Assembly (NCBI GenBank): GCA_036937835.1
Contig: CM072860.1
Coordinates: forward strand, 1,027,001-1,091,000
From: Pampus argenteus
Lineage: Eukaryota > Chordata > Actinopteri > Scombriformes > Stromateidae
DNA: 64,000 nt
Direction of reading: 5' to 3'
Shown: positions 34,515-45,100 of the stretch, one piece after another
How the letters are laid out: every line of letters starts with the position of its first letter
Position numbering within the stretch: the first letter of the stretch is position 1
Program-made: the position numbers and the translations under genes
The notes under the pieces: model-generated
Databases searched by the model: none
What the model was told of the DNA's origin: nothing
Seen by the model: the letters and a program-made list of their open reading frames with translations, nothing else

Positions 34515-35800
34515 GCTGCTCGGCTGACAGACCGCCTGGCTGCTGAACCTGGAGGGGCTGCATCACACATAACATCTGAAGCATGATGGTGTCAAGGCCA
34601 CAGCTTCCTGCTGTGATGATCAGCTCCTGGTCGAAATGTACAAAGAGTTTGTTTGTGCAGGATGTTGCACTTTTTTCACCTCAAACGTTTGTGACAATGG
34701 CCTATTTCTACGTTCTGTAAATCTGAGGACCTTTTTTTAAAGTTGATATTATAAAATCTGCATTGAAACTGTTTACTAATCGTGCCTTTTTAAAGGATAC
34801 GTTCACATTTTTTCTATCCTAAAACAATATTAAGGAGCCCAAATAAACAGTGAAACAGGTTGTGTCTCAATCTCTAAATCCAGTCTGCTGGTCGTCTTTT
34901 TGGAAATTACTGCTCACAATATTTAAATAAAGTCTAATATCTCCTGTTTTAAGGCTGTTTAAACGTCGGCTACCTGCAGCTGTAGCTGGATGGACACATA
35001 TGTGCATATATGTGGTTTCAGTCAGTTCATGTCAAATATGTCACCTTTTGGTTTTATCGAGGTCTGAAGCTACTGGTCCAATAATTAGATAATCAATAAA
35101 CAGGAAAAATACAACAACTTGAATTAATATCGCAGAAAACATACATTACATCAACCATTAAGAATATTTCACTTTCACTTAGTCTACATATGTGGTTGAC
35201 TATAATTAATTCGTCATTACTGACTGATTGATTGATTGATTGGTTGATTGATTGAAGCAGCTGTTCTCAGCTTCTTCTTTCTGTTTTACAACATTGTTTA
35301 TTAAATGTATTTTGAGCTGTTTGTCACTTTGAGCTCTGTGGTCTTGGAATAAACATTTTTCACTACTTTCTGACATTTTATAAACTAAAAGATTATTAGA
35401 TTTGTCAAAAAAAGAAAAACCAATATACAAGTTCTCACCTGCTGGTTTCAGGACATCTTGTAGTGTATTTTGTGACATCTGTTGTCACATTGTGTCTGTC
35501 TGTTAAAGAGAAAGCATTATAAGGAAAGTTAACCTGAGGTCAATAACGAGGACTAAGTCTGGAAGTGATTAGAAATCCATAAGGCACCTTTGGGCAGTAA
35601 TAAACACAGGTGACAGCTGTTCGGGGTCTTTAAATACAACAAGGTTGAGGTTTGAGACAGAATCTGATTGGCTGTGATTCTCCTCAGACATCCTGGAGGT
35701 CTGTGAGATGATGAACTCTGTCATAAACCTTCGAGAAAGCTTCCACCATCATCGATATCAAATAAACAACAATGTGTAGTATGATCAGGTTGTTTACGGA
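34515..35800. other. Intergenic region upstream of two divergent receptor genes
   Basis: Lies between the minus-strand Fc-receptor-like gene and the plus-strand MOG-like gene. It holds a (ttga)n-type run at 35221-35255. No gene is seen. Short open runs at 35206-35478 (minus) have no recognisable domain. Confidence 0.5.
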
Positions 35801-35810
35801 AATCAGCTGA

Positions 35811-35876
35811 CATGATGACTCATGTATGACTCATCATCATGTGTCATACATGATGTGTCATACATGAGTCATCATG
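35811..35876. promoter_or_regulatory. Inverted repeat with three AP-1 (TRE) heptamers
   Basis: Arms 35811-35830 (catgatgactcatgtatgac) and 35857-35876 are exact reverse complements around a 26-nt loop. TGACTCA is at 35816-35822 and 35827-35833, and TGAGTCA at 35865-35871. The element is about 320 bp upstream of the MOG-like start codon. AP-1 binding is inferred from the consensus. Confidence 0.6.
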
Positions 35877-36086
35877 TCGGAAACTCTCCACGCAGGGCTC
35901 TTCAGTATCGACCGTGTTTCTCGGCTCAGCGGACGGAGACGGAGCAGGTTGAGTCCACAGAGAGTAACAGAGCCAGAGTTTGAGTACCGCTCAGAGTTTC
36001 CCTCATTTCAGGGTAAAAAACTCAAAGTTTCCACAAAACCCGCTTTCAGGAACGGACAGCTGATCGATACAGCTGTTTCTCAGCGG

Positions 36087-36122
36087 TGGGGGCGTGGTGC
36101 GTACTGCGTATATATGACGTCA
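36087..36122 (+). promoter_or_regulatory. Core promoter: GC-rich box, TATA, CRE
   Basis: gtgggggcgtgg at 36086-36097, tatata at about 36109-36114 and a perfect CRE TGACGTCA at 36115-36122. The ATG of the MOG-like gene is 70 bp downstream at 36192. Confidence 0.55.
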
Positions 36123-36191
36123 TGGCGCAGTTCTACGCCGTGTTTGCGCTGCCTGGTAACAGACAGTCGTTGAGTCTCTTGGCTGTAGGAC

Positions 36192-37831
36192 ATGTCTGAT
36201 GTTTGTGACACATTTGGATGCTTGTTTACTGTTTTTCTCTGTTTGTTTGTCATCGTCTGGAGCCCCGTTGAAGGTAAAAACCGACATGTTGTTATTATTA
36301 TTATTATTATTATTATTTATTAACCTATCAGCTGTTCGCTATTAAAGTTTAATATGAGCTGTTGGTTCTTTAGAGAAAGCGATGATGACATAAATCAATA
36401 AATCAATCAGTCTGCTTCCAGAAAAGCCCAAAAATATCAGCTGATCGATGAGAAAACAATTCATATTCAGACACAAAGTCAACTTTTCTTTGTTTTATGA
36501 GATGATAAACTGAATTAGAGCTGCATTGATTATTAGTCAATTAGTTCAACAGAAAATTAATCAGCAGCTGTTTTGATAATTGAGTCGGACACGATAGTAA
36601 AACTCAACATCTTTGGGTTTTGGAGAGTTTATCGGTTTAATGACTTGACTTTGTTTCAGATAAACTGGTAAATATAGAAAGTATGAATTATTAGTACAGT
36701 AATAGTTGAGATAATACGGCCACATAAAGCAAACCAGACTCAAGAAAGTTTTCCCTCCATTTTCCAGGTTGGTCAAAGGTGATTGGGTCAACTCAGCCAA
36801 TCGTCGCCGCTCCGGGTGATGATGTCATCCTGCCGTGTCACTTGGTCCCTGAAGTCAACATACAGAGTCAGACGGTAGAGTGGTCGAGGCCCGATCTGAA
36901 GCCCAATCTGAAGCCCGACCCATCCGATTGGCTGAGCTGGGCCACGTACGTTCACGTTTACCGGGACCGACGTGAAGTCCCCGACATGAAGATCCGGACG
37001 TACGTAGGGAGGACGGAGATGTTCACAGACGAACTGATCCGTGGAAACGTATCGCTCAAGATCACCAATGTGACACTGGCAGATGGAGGGACATACAGAT
37101 GTTTCATCCCAAAGTTAGAGAGTCGGTTGAAGTCTGCGACGGTTGAACTTGTTGTTGGTGAGTAGAAGCTGGTGACCGTCCAGAATTTGTCTTATTTTGA
37201 TCAATTGAATGAAGTCGTGCCAACAAAATTACACGATTTACAGCTTTTTTTTGTACCTTGAACCCTTGAAATGTCCAAAATCGATACCTTATAAAACTTG
37301 ACAGTCGTCACTTACCCGTCTTGCTGAAAGTGTTTTCTTATTAGTATTTTGCTGTAAATTAAAGGAAGTCTTTTTTTTCCAGTCCCAAACTCCGGTAAAA
37401 CCTGGACAACTGAAACACCCAGAAATCACCGAACTCCGGATCCAAACGCCGAGACCGATGACAACGGTGAGAAAACGATCCAACTAAAAAGAGAGAAGAA
37501 GTCTTTAAAATGAAGTGAAATGTGTTTTTGTAACTGTAGTGTTTATATTTGTGTATTTCCACTTATTGAAGCTGTCCTTTTCTCCATCAGGTGGTGTTTC
37601 CAGTAAGAACACCCTGATCTCGGCTGCGGTGATTGTCTGCATCTTGTTAATGTTTGGTGGTGTAGTCGCTGCACATTTCATTAAACAAAGGTGTCAAAAA
37701 CCAAACGTAAGTCAGAAATAAACAAGACGTATTGTTGCAGTGTAAACTGTTACAGACTCTTAACTAATAACTGTTAATTGTCCTTCCAGCATCTGAAGTA
37801 CGACCACGCCTTGAGCAACGCTTCAGTATAG
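36192..37831 (+). CDS. MOG/butyrophilin-like receptor with a single V domain
   Basis: Type I membrane protein of 237 residues. Exons: 36192-36273 (signal peptide; FTVFLCLFVIVW), 36768-37157 (V domain; VILPCHL, VEWSRPD, GGTYRCF), 37383-37466 (stalk rich in Thr/Pro/Asn), 37591-37706 (TM; LISAAVIVCILLMFGGVVAA), 37790-37831 (tail HLKYDHALSNASV, stop TAG). The V start GSTQPIVAAPGDDVILPC is close to GSSQPIVATVGDDIILPC of the minus-strand coiled-coil receptor, so these share recent ancestry. No C domain, B30.2 domain or ITIM is present (the tail tyrosine is followed by Ala at +3). AATAAA at 38935-38940 is a likely poly(A) signal. Sequence between 37832 and 38940 also contains exon-like pieces that could give other tails. 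Ligand and function are unknown. Confidence 0.8.
36290..36317 (+). repeat. (TTA)n microsatellite
   Basis: About nine tta units in intron 1 of the MOG-like gene. Confidence 0.9.
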
Positions 37832-38446
37832 CTGCCTCGCTCAAAGGGACCTATTGTGCTTATTTCCAGCTCTTTTTTTTCTGGGATTCTGTTGCTTCTG
37901 TTGAAAATAAGAAAAGATTGGTGATTGGTGACCTTTAAAGGAGAAGAGATCGTATACCTCACCTGGATCTTTCTGGTGATTTAAAGCGACGGCGACTCCA
38001 GCCACAGGCGGACACAGCGGAGAAGCATGACGGAGGTTTCTACCTGCTGAGTAAGTTTGAACCTGGTGACATCTGAAGAGTTTAAATGTGAAGCAAGTGA
38101 TTCATTGTTTGAACAAATATTAATAACACAAATGAAGCTATAAAAAAAAAGCCCTTCCTCATTTTCATCTGAACATCATCTGCTTGTTTTGGCCTTTGCA
38201 GTCATGTTTTTCCTGCGAGGTTAAAACTCTTCAGCTTAGTGAGTCATCTGCAAAATTCAAATATCCCAAGTTTGCATCTGATGCGGCTTCCTGATATATT
38301 TGCACACACACCCAACCATCGTATTTTCACTTCCTCACTTTACATATGTACACAGTTTGATCCTGAGTACACCTAGTTTTTAATGTTTTACTAAAGTTCA
38401 TCTGAGGCCTAATGAACGCGTTCTGCTCTGTTTTCTTCATCCACAG

Positions 38447-38533
38447 CTCGTAGACGTGTCCGTATCAGTGGCTGGACGAATGCTGATCCCCAAAGAGAAA
38501 CTAAACGACAACCTTTCTGGAGAAGAACTGTGA
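38447..38533 (+). other. Candidate alternative terminal exon of the MOG-like gene
   Basis: Preceded by ttcttcatccacag and open in phase 0 to TGA at 38531-38533 (LVDVSVSVAGRMLIPKEK and LNDNLSGEEL). It would join in frame to the TM exon, which ends in phase 0 at 37706. It could equally be plain 3' UTR. Confidence 0.3.
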
Positions 38534-38940
38534 CAGAACAGGATTCGCATCATTCTGTGGCAGCCCGTCTTTAAACCTTATGACCTCGTTTCCAGCGTTA
38601 ACCTTGTTGGCTGATGAGCTTTCAGCCTTAAAGCGACCAGCATAAAAGAAGAGACGTTTAAATGCATCAAAAACCGTCTGGGAAGAAAAGTTTGCACTAC
38701 ATTTAAGAAGATTGTGGGGGACTTGATCCCCAACATTACAACTAAGAACATTTGTTTAGACTCTTATAAATCTTTCTGTCACAATGTTCAGAGAAGATCG
38801 AAGAATGTAGTTTGTGTGTTTTGTTGTTTGTATTGTTTGTATTGAGGTCAACCTTCTCTTATTTATTTGTAACATTGACTAATTATTTATAGCGCTTTGT
38901 TCTCTATCAGACTACCTCTTCACACTGTTGTAGCAATAAA

Positions 38941-40009
38941 AATCAGTGTTAAATTCAGGTACATTTGAGTTTTTAGTTTTTTCATTCTCTGTCACAGAAA
39001 AACATATTTTAAAGTATATACACTTCCATGCACATGTATGTGCATATTTGTGTCATTATTATTCACAAAAATGGACTAAACAGACTGAAGAAGTCATGAT
39101 GGTTAAGTAAAATAATGATGTAATAGAAGACGTTGTTGAAGATGTGTTTTTCTTATTTTGGTTTCCTGTATTTATTCCGTCTTGGACTCTTTTGGAGTTT
39201 TTTCTGTTTACATTTGGCCTGCTGGTTTTCCTGCAGCCTCCGTCTGCTTTGTGTGAGTCAAAATCATGAAGATGTCTTCCACGGAAAGTTAAAAAAAAGT
39301 TCCTTCAAAACAAACACATTGTGAGGAAATTACTTCAGATTTAAGAGGCATGACAATACATTTCCTCAATCTGTTTTGTGACATTTTGCTTCGTCACTTG
39401 CTGCTAGTAGTATTTGTAATAAATACCTTTCTCAGTTGGAAGGTTTCATAAGTGAATAACACAAAAAGCTCCTCAGCTGTGTGAAACATGTAAAATACAG
39501 AATTCAAATTGATGCTGCAGCTGTGTCTCTGTTTGTTAGCTGCAGATAAACTGAGTATTTAAATCCATGTTTGTGGGTTTAGTCTCCATCACTTCCATTG
39601 TAAGTGTGTTATGAAGGGATCTAATGGTCAGTATGAACAGGAGGATGATTACAGCAACAAACACATGATCACTGTTCATTTGGTTAAGTTAAAACTTTCA
39701 TAGATTATAGATTCCCACAATTAAAACAATTTCAGGTATTTATTTATATATTTTGTCATATCATAAAACCCACAAAAACACACTACTCTACTAAACTCAA
39801 AGCACCTGCACAGGTGTCCTCAGACTACACAGACATCAGAAAATGTTCACTGGCAAACCTTAAATCTTGTTTGGCTCCATCTTGTGGTACTAAAACAAAC
39901 TACAGCAGATGTACTGAACTCTGGTTTCTAGTTTTTGGGCCGTAAAAGTTCTCGGTATGATTTTCTGATCACTAACAAACAGCAACATTTCATGAAAACA
40001 TCAACTCAC
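38941..40009. other. Intergenic spacer
   Basis: AT-rich, with no splice-bounded frame or RNA gene recognised. Confidence 0.5.
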
Positions 40010-40029
40010 CTGGGACCAGGAGCTGCAGG

Positions 40030-40345
40030 TGAACCCGTCTGATCCAGGTGAAGGTTAGTCTGCTGGTCTCCTACCGGCCTCCTCCACTAAACTCCCCCAA
40101 CAGAGCCCTCCGACTGCCGGCAGTTCCCGGGCCGACAGCCGTAGACGCTACGGACATAACCGCGGGATCAGGCGGCTTCAACTCCTCTTCAGTCCGGCTG
40201 TCTTCACATCTACAAACGGAGCGCGACATCCGGGTCTGAACCAGACGCTCATCTCTCAGCAACAACAATCTACGAGTCTCCCGCGCTTCCGGCTTCCTCA
40301 CCTGAGCCAACCACCGCCTGAGTCGTCACGCGTGACGTCACATAG
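40030..40345 (-). promoter_or_regulatory. CpG-rich island with CRE and possible minus-strand first exon
   Basis: Locally CpG-rich against AT-rich flanks, with a perfect CRE (TGACGTCA) at 40333-40340. On the minus strand ggctcag|gtgagg near 40305 is a good donor. A 79-residue minus-strand frame (40310-40071) has no recognisable domain. It may be a promoter of an unrecognised minus-strand transcript. Confidence 0.4.
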
Positions 40346-41590
40346 GTTGTCCAGAAACATGCCACTGTTCTTAGACACCTATTGGCTGTTGTCCTCTAGG
40401 GTTGCCAGTTACTAAAACTAATGTAATGTCCCTTTAGTAACATCTCCAGTTACAGTTACTAACATGAGTAATATAAAGTCACATCAACATCTGCCATTAC
40501 AGGTGAGGTACCCGGGTTGCAGGTTACTGTACATGTAATATAACTCTTACACGCACCGGTCGCCAGTTTCTAATACAACTGATCAAACGTCAATCCAGTA
40601 ACACAAGTGAGCAACTTCTACCATCACTTGCACCAGGTTGCCAGTTACTAATAAACCTAATCCGCTGCCTCTTCTGTAACTACCATTGTGTGTACTGGGT
40701 TACAAATAAACTACGTTAAAACTGCAGTTTACTAAACTACTAACAGACTGCAATATTGTGATTATAGATAATTCATATATACATATAGATGTAGACACCT
40801 AAATATTATTAAAAACATTTTTAATCTTTTACTCTTTAATCAAATTGAACTCTTCTATAAATGTCTCTGTATAGTACTCTGTTTGTTCATCGTTTATTTT
40901 ATTATAGTTCACTTCTGCCTGTATGGTTTCCTGTAGGTCTGTGTTTGTTATACAGGTTGAATGTATGTTGAAGTGTTTGGTTACTGAAGCCTTTAGAACA
41001 GAAAGAGAGCTGTGGCTGTTTGACGTTTCCCTAATCTGAACAAGTTAACCATCCAGTTGTGCAGCTGTGTTATTTGATTGTGTCAACATAGAAAAGTTTT
41101 AGTGGGTTGTTATTAAACATGTATGTTCTAAAATGTATAGTGGGTACAAGTTTTGCAGTTTGGTGCTGACAGTAAAAGAAAAATGCAATTTCAGTCTTTT
41201 TGTTGCCATTTTAAAGTGATATTATTTTGTAATATATCCAGAGTGAATGTGAGACAAAACACCCAGAACTGTTGAATTTCCCAGCTGTATTTGAATGCAT
41301 CAGTAGCCCCCTAACGAGCTGTCCGTGGTGCTGAAATCCTGAAGCCTCTCAACGTCTCACCTGTCTCAGTCAGACATTGTTTCGTCTCGTGCAGTCACTT
41401 TTTGACATATAGTCACGTGAATGTGGAATATTATTATCTTACAGCAGCACGAGCACAACAAAATATCTCGTGATGCTCGTGGGTGGTGGAGGGCAACGTG
41501 ATAACGTCACAGAAAACGTGACGCTCCCTCCCTGCTGCTCACCGAAGATCGTTTGTATAAGAAGATGGAGGCTTCAACCAATAAAAAAAA
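40346..41590. other. Intergenic region upstream of sh3gl2
   Basis: No gene is seen. Degenerate repeats of 'ggttgccagttactaa' type occur at about 40400-40740. Confidence 0.45.
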
Positions 41591-41624
41591 AACCAAAAGT
41601 CCTGTATTCAAAATCCCACAGTCA

Positions 41625-41790
41625 GTGGTGGAAGTAGTACTACTTTAGTAAAAGTACCAATACAGTAATGTAGAAATACTCCATTACAAGTAAAAATATG
41701 AAAAATCTTTTTTTCTTAAATTATCATCAGCTTGATGTAGTTAAAGTACTGCAGTAACAGTACATAAGTGGAAGTATAAAGTAACACAGA
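41625..41790 (+). repeat. Dispersed fish repeat (agtggtggaagtagtac)
   Basis: Contains agtggtgga, taaaagtacca, atactccattacaagtaaaa and cagtaacagtac motifs, a pattern common in percomorph introns. The family is not identified. It lies in the sh3gl2 promoter region. Confidence 0.55.
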
Positions 41791-41839
41791 TGTTTGCTGC
41801 ATTTATTTGCCATTGGGTTGATCATCTTTGCATTAGACG

Positions 41840-41885
41840 ATCTTCTTCCTCCTCCTCCTCCTCCTCTTCCTCCCCCTCTTCCTCC

Positions 41886-41926
<41 letters not shown>

Positions 41927-41948
41927 CTCCTCGTCCTCCTCCTCCTCT
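41840..41948 (+). repeat. (TCC)n / CCTCTT tract
   Basis: Over 100 bp of tcc/tcttcc repeats, about 220 bp upstream of the sh3gl2 start codon. Apparent frames here (poly-Ser, poly-Glu, Gly-Arg) are repeat artefacts. Confidence 0.9.
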
Positions 41949-42166
41949 CTCAGACTGAAAATAGATCCTGCTGGGTTTGGTCTGCAATCATCGGCTTCTG
42001 ATTCCACTGAAAACATTCCTCCAGAATAGCAGACGTCTGGGACCGTTAACCGGAGGGTTTACCGCTGTTTTTCCGGGTCGAGCTCGCTCGTTTTTACCCT
42101 GAACAGACTTCATATTTAAAAAATAATCTCACTCCTGTTTTTCTGTATTTCTCTGCAACCGAAGTG

Positions 42167-45100
42167 ATGTCTGTCGCAGGGCTGAAGAAGCAGTTCCATA
42201 AAGCCACTCAGGTAACAAGTCACGTTCACAGCAGCTGCGATGTAAACACTGTTGTCCACTTTGCACCAATATGACACTAAAACGTTAAAACGTGCAGTAA
42301 ACTCATCTTTGTTGCTTCGTATTCATGTTTGTTAATGTTTCCATGACACATATAGATGTTTGTCCAGCTGAAAAAGTATATTTTTACATTTTAAAAAGAT
42401 GATTTTAACGCAAATTGCTCTGAAATGTGCGCTTGATCATTCTTCCCAACATCAACTGGGTTTGTGGATGCTGTTTCGTGTTCTCGCGATGTTTGCGGGA
42501 GTGTGGGTGCTCAGCAGCAGGGTACCCCCCTCTATAATGCACGTACGATGCGATGTTACGTAACACAAGTGGAGCTGAAACGGTGTGTGATTGGCTGTTG
42601 CTGCAGGCAACAGGGAATTCCCTCCATCATCCCTCCATCATCCCTCCATCCTCCCTTTATCATCCCTCCATCATCCCTCCATCATCCCTCCATCATCTGT
42701 CTTTTCATTGATTCATCTGTCCTCGTTTTAAACGTTTTCATCCCTCCATCCTCCTCTCACTGTCTGTCTTCATTCATCTATCTTTCCTGTAACCATCTTT
42801 CTTTTTCCCTTCATCCTCCTCTACATCCCTCTAACATCCTTCATCCCTCCATCTTCTTTACACCTCTCTTCCTGTCTTTACATCTTTCTGTCCTCATTTT
42901 AATCCCGGTGAGCATCCTTCCATCTTCTTCTCCTTCATCAGAAGGAAGTATTCATCCCTTCATCTTCCTCTACCATCCTTCCAGACATGAACTAACATAC
43001 AGTATATCCCTGCATCATCCCTCTATCATTCATCCATCTGTCTTCTTTTGAAACATCCCTTCATCTTTCTAACTTCCTTTACATCCCTCCATATCTTCCT
43101 TCTTTTTTTTGCTTGCAGTTATCACTCTATCATCTTTCTACACATCCTTCTGTTGTTTTTCCATCCAAACATCCTTTCATCCTTCACTCTTCTAACCTCT
43201 CCTTTACCGCTGTCGTCATCCCTCCATCCTCCTTGAACATCTTCTCTTCCTCATTTTCTTTTATCCTTTTATCGTTCCTTTAATTAATCCTCTATCTTTC
43301 TTTTTTATTCAAATCATAGCTTGTTGTCTTTCTATCCCTCCATCAGTCGTTACCTTTTCTCCCTTTTCTCCCTTTTCTGTCCCTCAAAGTGTCTTTTTTC
43401 TTGTCATCCTTTCATTCGTCCCTTATCCATCCACCTTTTCTTTTCTCCACTAGCTTTCCGTCTCTTCTCTCAAAGCATTCACTTTATCTTTCTAACTTTC
43501 CTTACATCCCTCTATCATGTTTCTGTCCCCCTCGACCTCTGCATTTGCTGTCATCCTTTCATCATCATTCTACCTGTAATCATCCCTCCATCACATATCA
43601 TCCTCTGATCCCTCCTCTCTTCTCTTCTCTTCTCTTCTCTTCTCTTCTCTTCTCTTCTCTTCTCTTCTCTTCTCTTCTCTTCTCTTCTCTTCTCTTCTCT
43701 TCTCTTCTCTTCTCTTCTCTTCTCATGAACAGTTTACGATCATGCATGACACAGAAAAGCTTCATATCCGAACAGCTGAGAAGCTGCAACCAGCAATCTT
43801 TCTATCGATCGATGCAGTTTTACACCTGATGTTTAGTCGAGATTGAAGAGGAAACGCTTCAACAGATGGTGGCAGGTTTTTACGACCTTTTTAATTCAGA
43901 TTAAAAAGAAGCTGACAAGAACCAGAAAGAGAGATTTATGAAGAATCAGGCAGAGAGACTGATGGCCACAAAGCCTGTTTCTTTATTTTAAATCCCAAAG
44001 GTCCTCACCTCCTGGATATCATGTAAATCTTTGTTGTAAAGTCTGTATTTAATAGAATATCGTTTCAGTAATCAATATAGCTGCGTTAATAAGGCCAAAT
44101 ATGGATACACAAAAAGCTTTTTAAATGTTTTTAATTGTTTATCTTCCATCAAGATGTCTGAGAAACTCAGATTCAGACAGCGACGTGATCCTGAGCGCTT
44201 CACTAACAACTAACAACACGGAAAGAGAAAAGAGTGTCTGACGTCAGATTCCTGCACATCTGTTGCATTTGTCAGACGAAGTGATGCTGATAAAGAGAGG
44301 AGATGATGTTTATTGATCCTTGAGGGGGAAACCGGGTCACTGCAGCAGAACTGAACAGGAAATAGAAATAAAAAGTACAGCAGCAGAGACAGAGAGTGTC
44401 CTCAGACAGGACAACATGTCCTCTCTGCTGGAACATGTCTGCTAAAACAGTTAGACTTTTATTATGTAACATAATCCATCTAAAAGAGACTTATGAGGCT
44501 GATCAGGACACTGTCCAATCATGTTGGGATGATAGTTCAGATTTTTTCAGTGATTGAACTCAGATATTGATTTCGTCACTGTTTCAGCGTCTTAATCAGA
44601 TCCAGATCGAAGCTTTGACTCACACCTCTAATAAACATGATTAATACCGTTCAAAAGTTTTAGGCACTAAAAGTAAACTGAGGATACTTTGTAAATGATG
44701 CCATGAATATTTATTATTTATCTAAGTTAATGCAAAGTTTGTTTAATAAAATATAAATAATATAATAACATACTGGTTGATCACATGTGATGTCACGATG
44801 ACGCCGCATCTCGCTGTACAGGAAACAGCTTTTATCATGTAGGAGCTGGAGGAATAAAAAAAGGTGCATCTCTCTGGGGTGAGATGTCGACAGCGTGAGG
44901 GCGAGCAGGCGGAGAGCGAGGCCCAGAATAGATCTGTGAATCAACAGCAGACGTTAACGAAAAGAAAGGAGGCGGCGGGCGGCACGAGACGTCAGAGACG
45001 AGAAGGTCTCTTCATTTATCTGACTGCATGTTTCTGTCTGTGTGAACTGAAATGTGAATCTCTCTGCTGCTGATTAACCGTAGAGACAACAGATGCTGTG

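Noticed and set aside
41727..42029. Gly-Arg, poly-Glu and poly-Ser frames
   Set aside because: Products of the (TCC)n tract, with no splice sites or domain.
42464..43829. Several long plus-strand frames (195, 146 and 95 residues)
   Set aside because: Low-complexity Ser/Pro/His/Phe translations of the pyrimidine tract within sh3gl2 intron 1.
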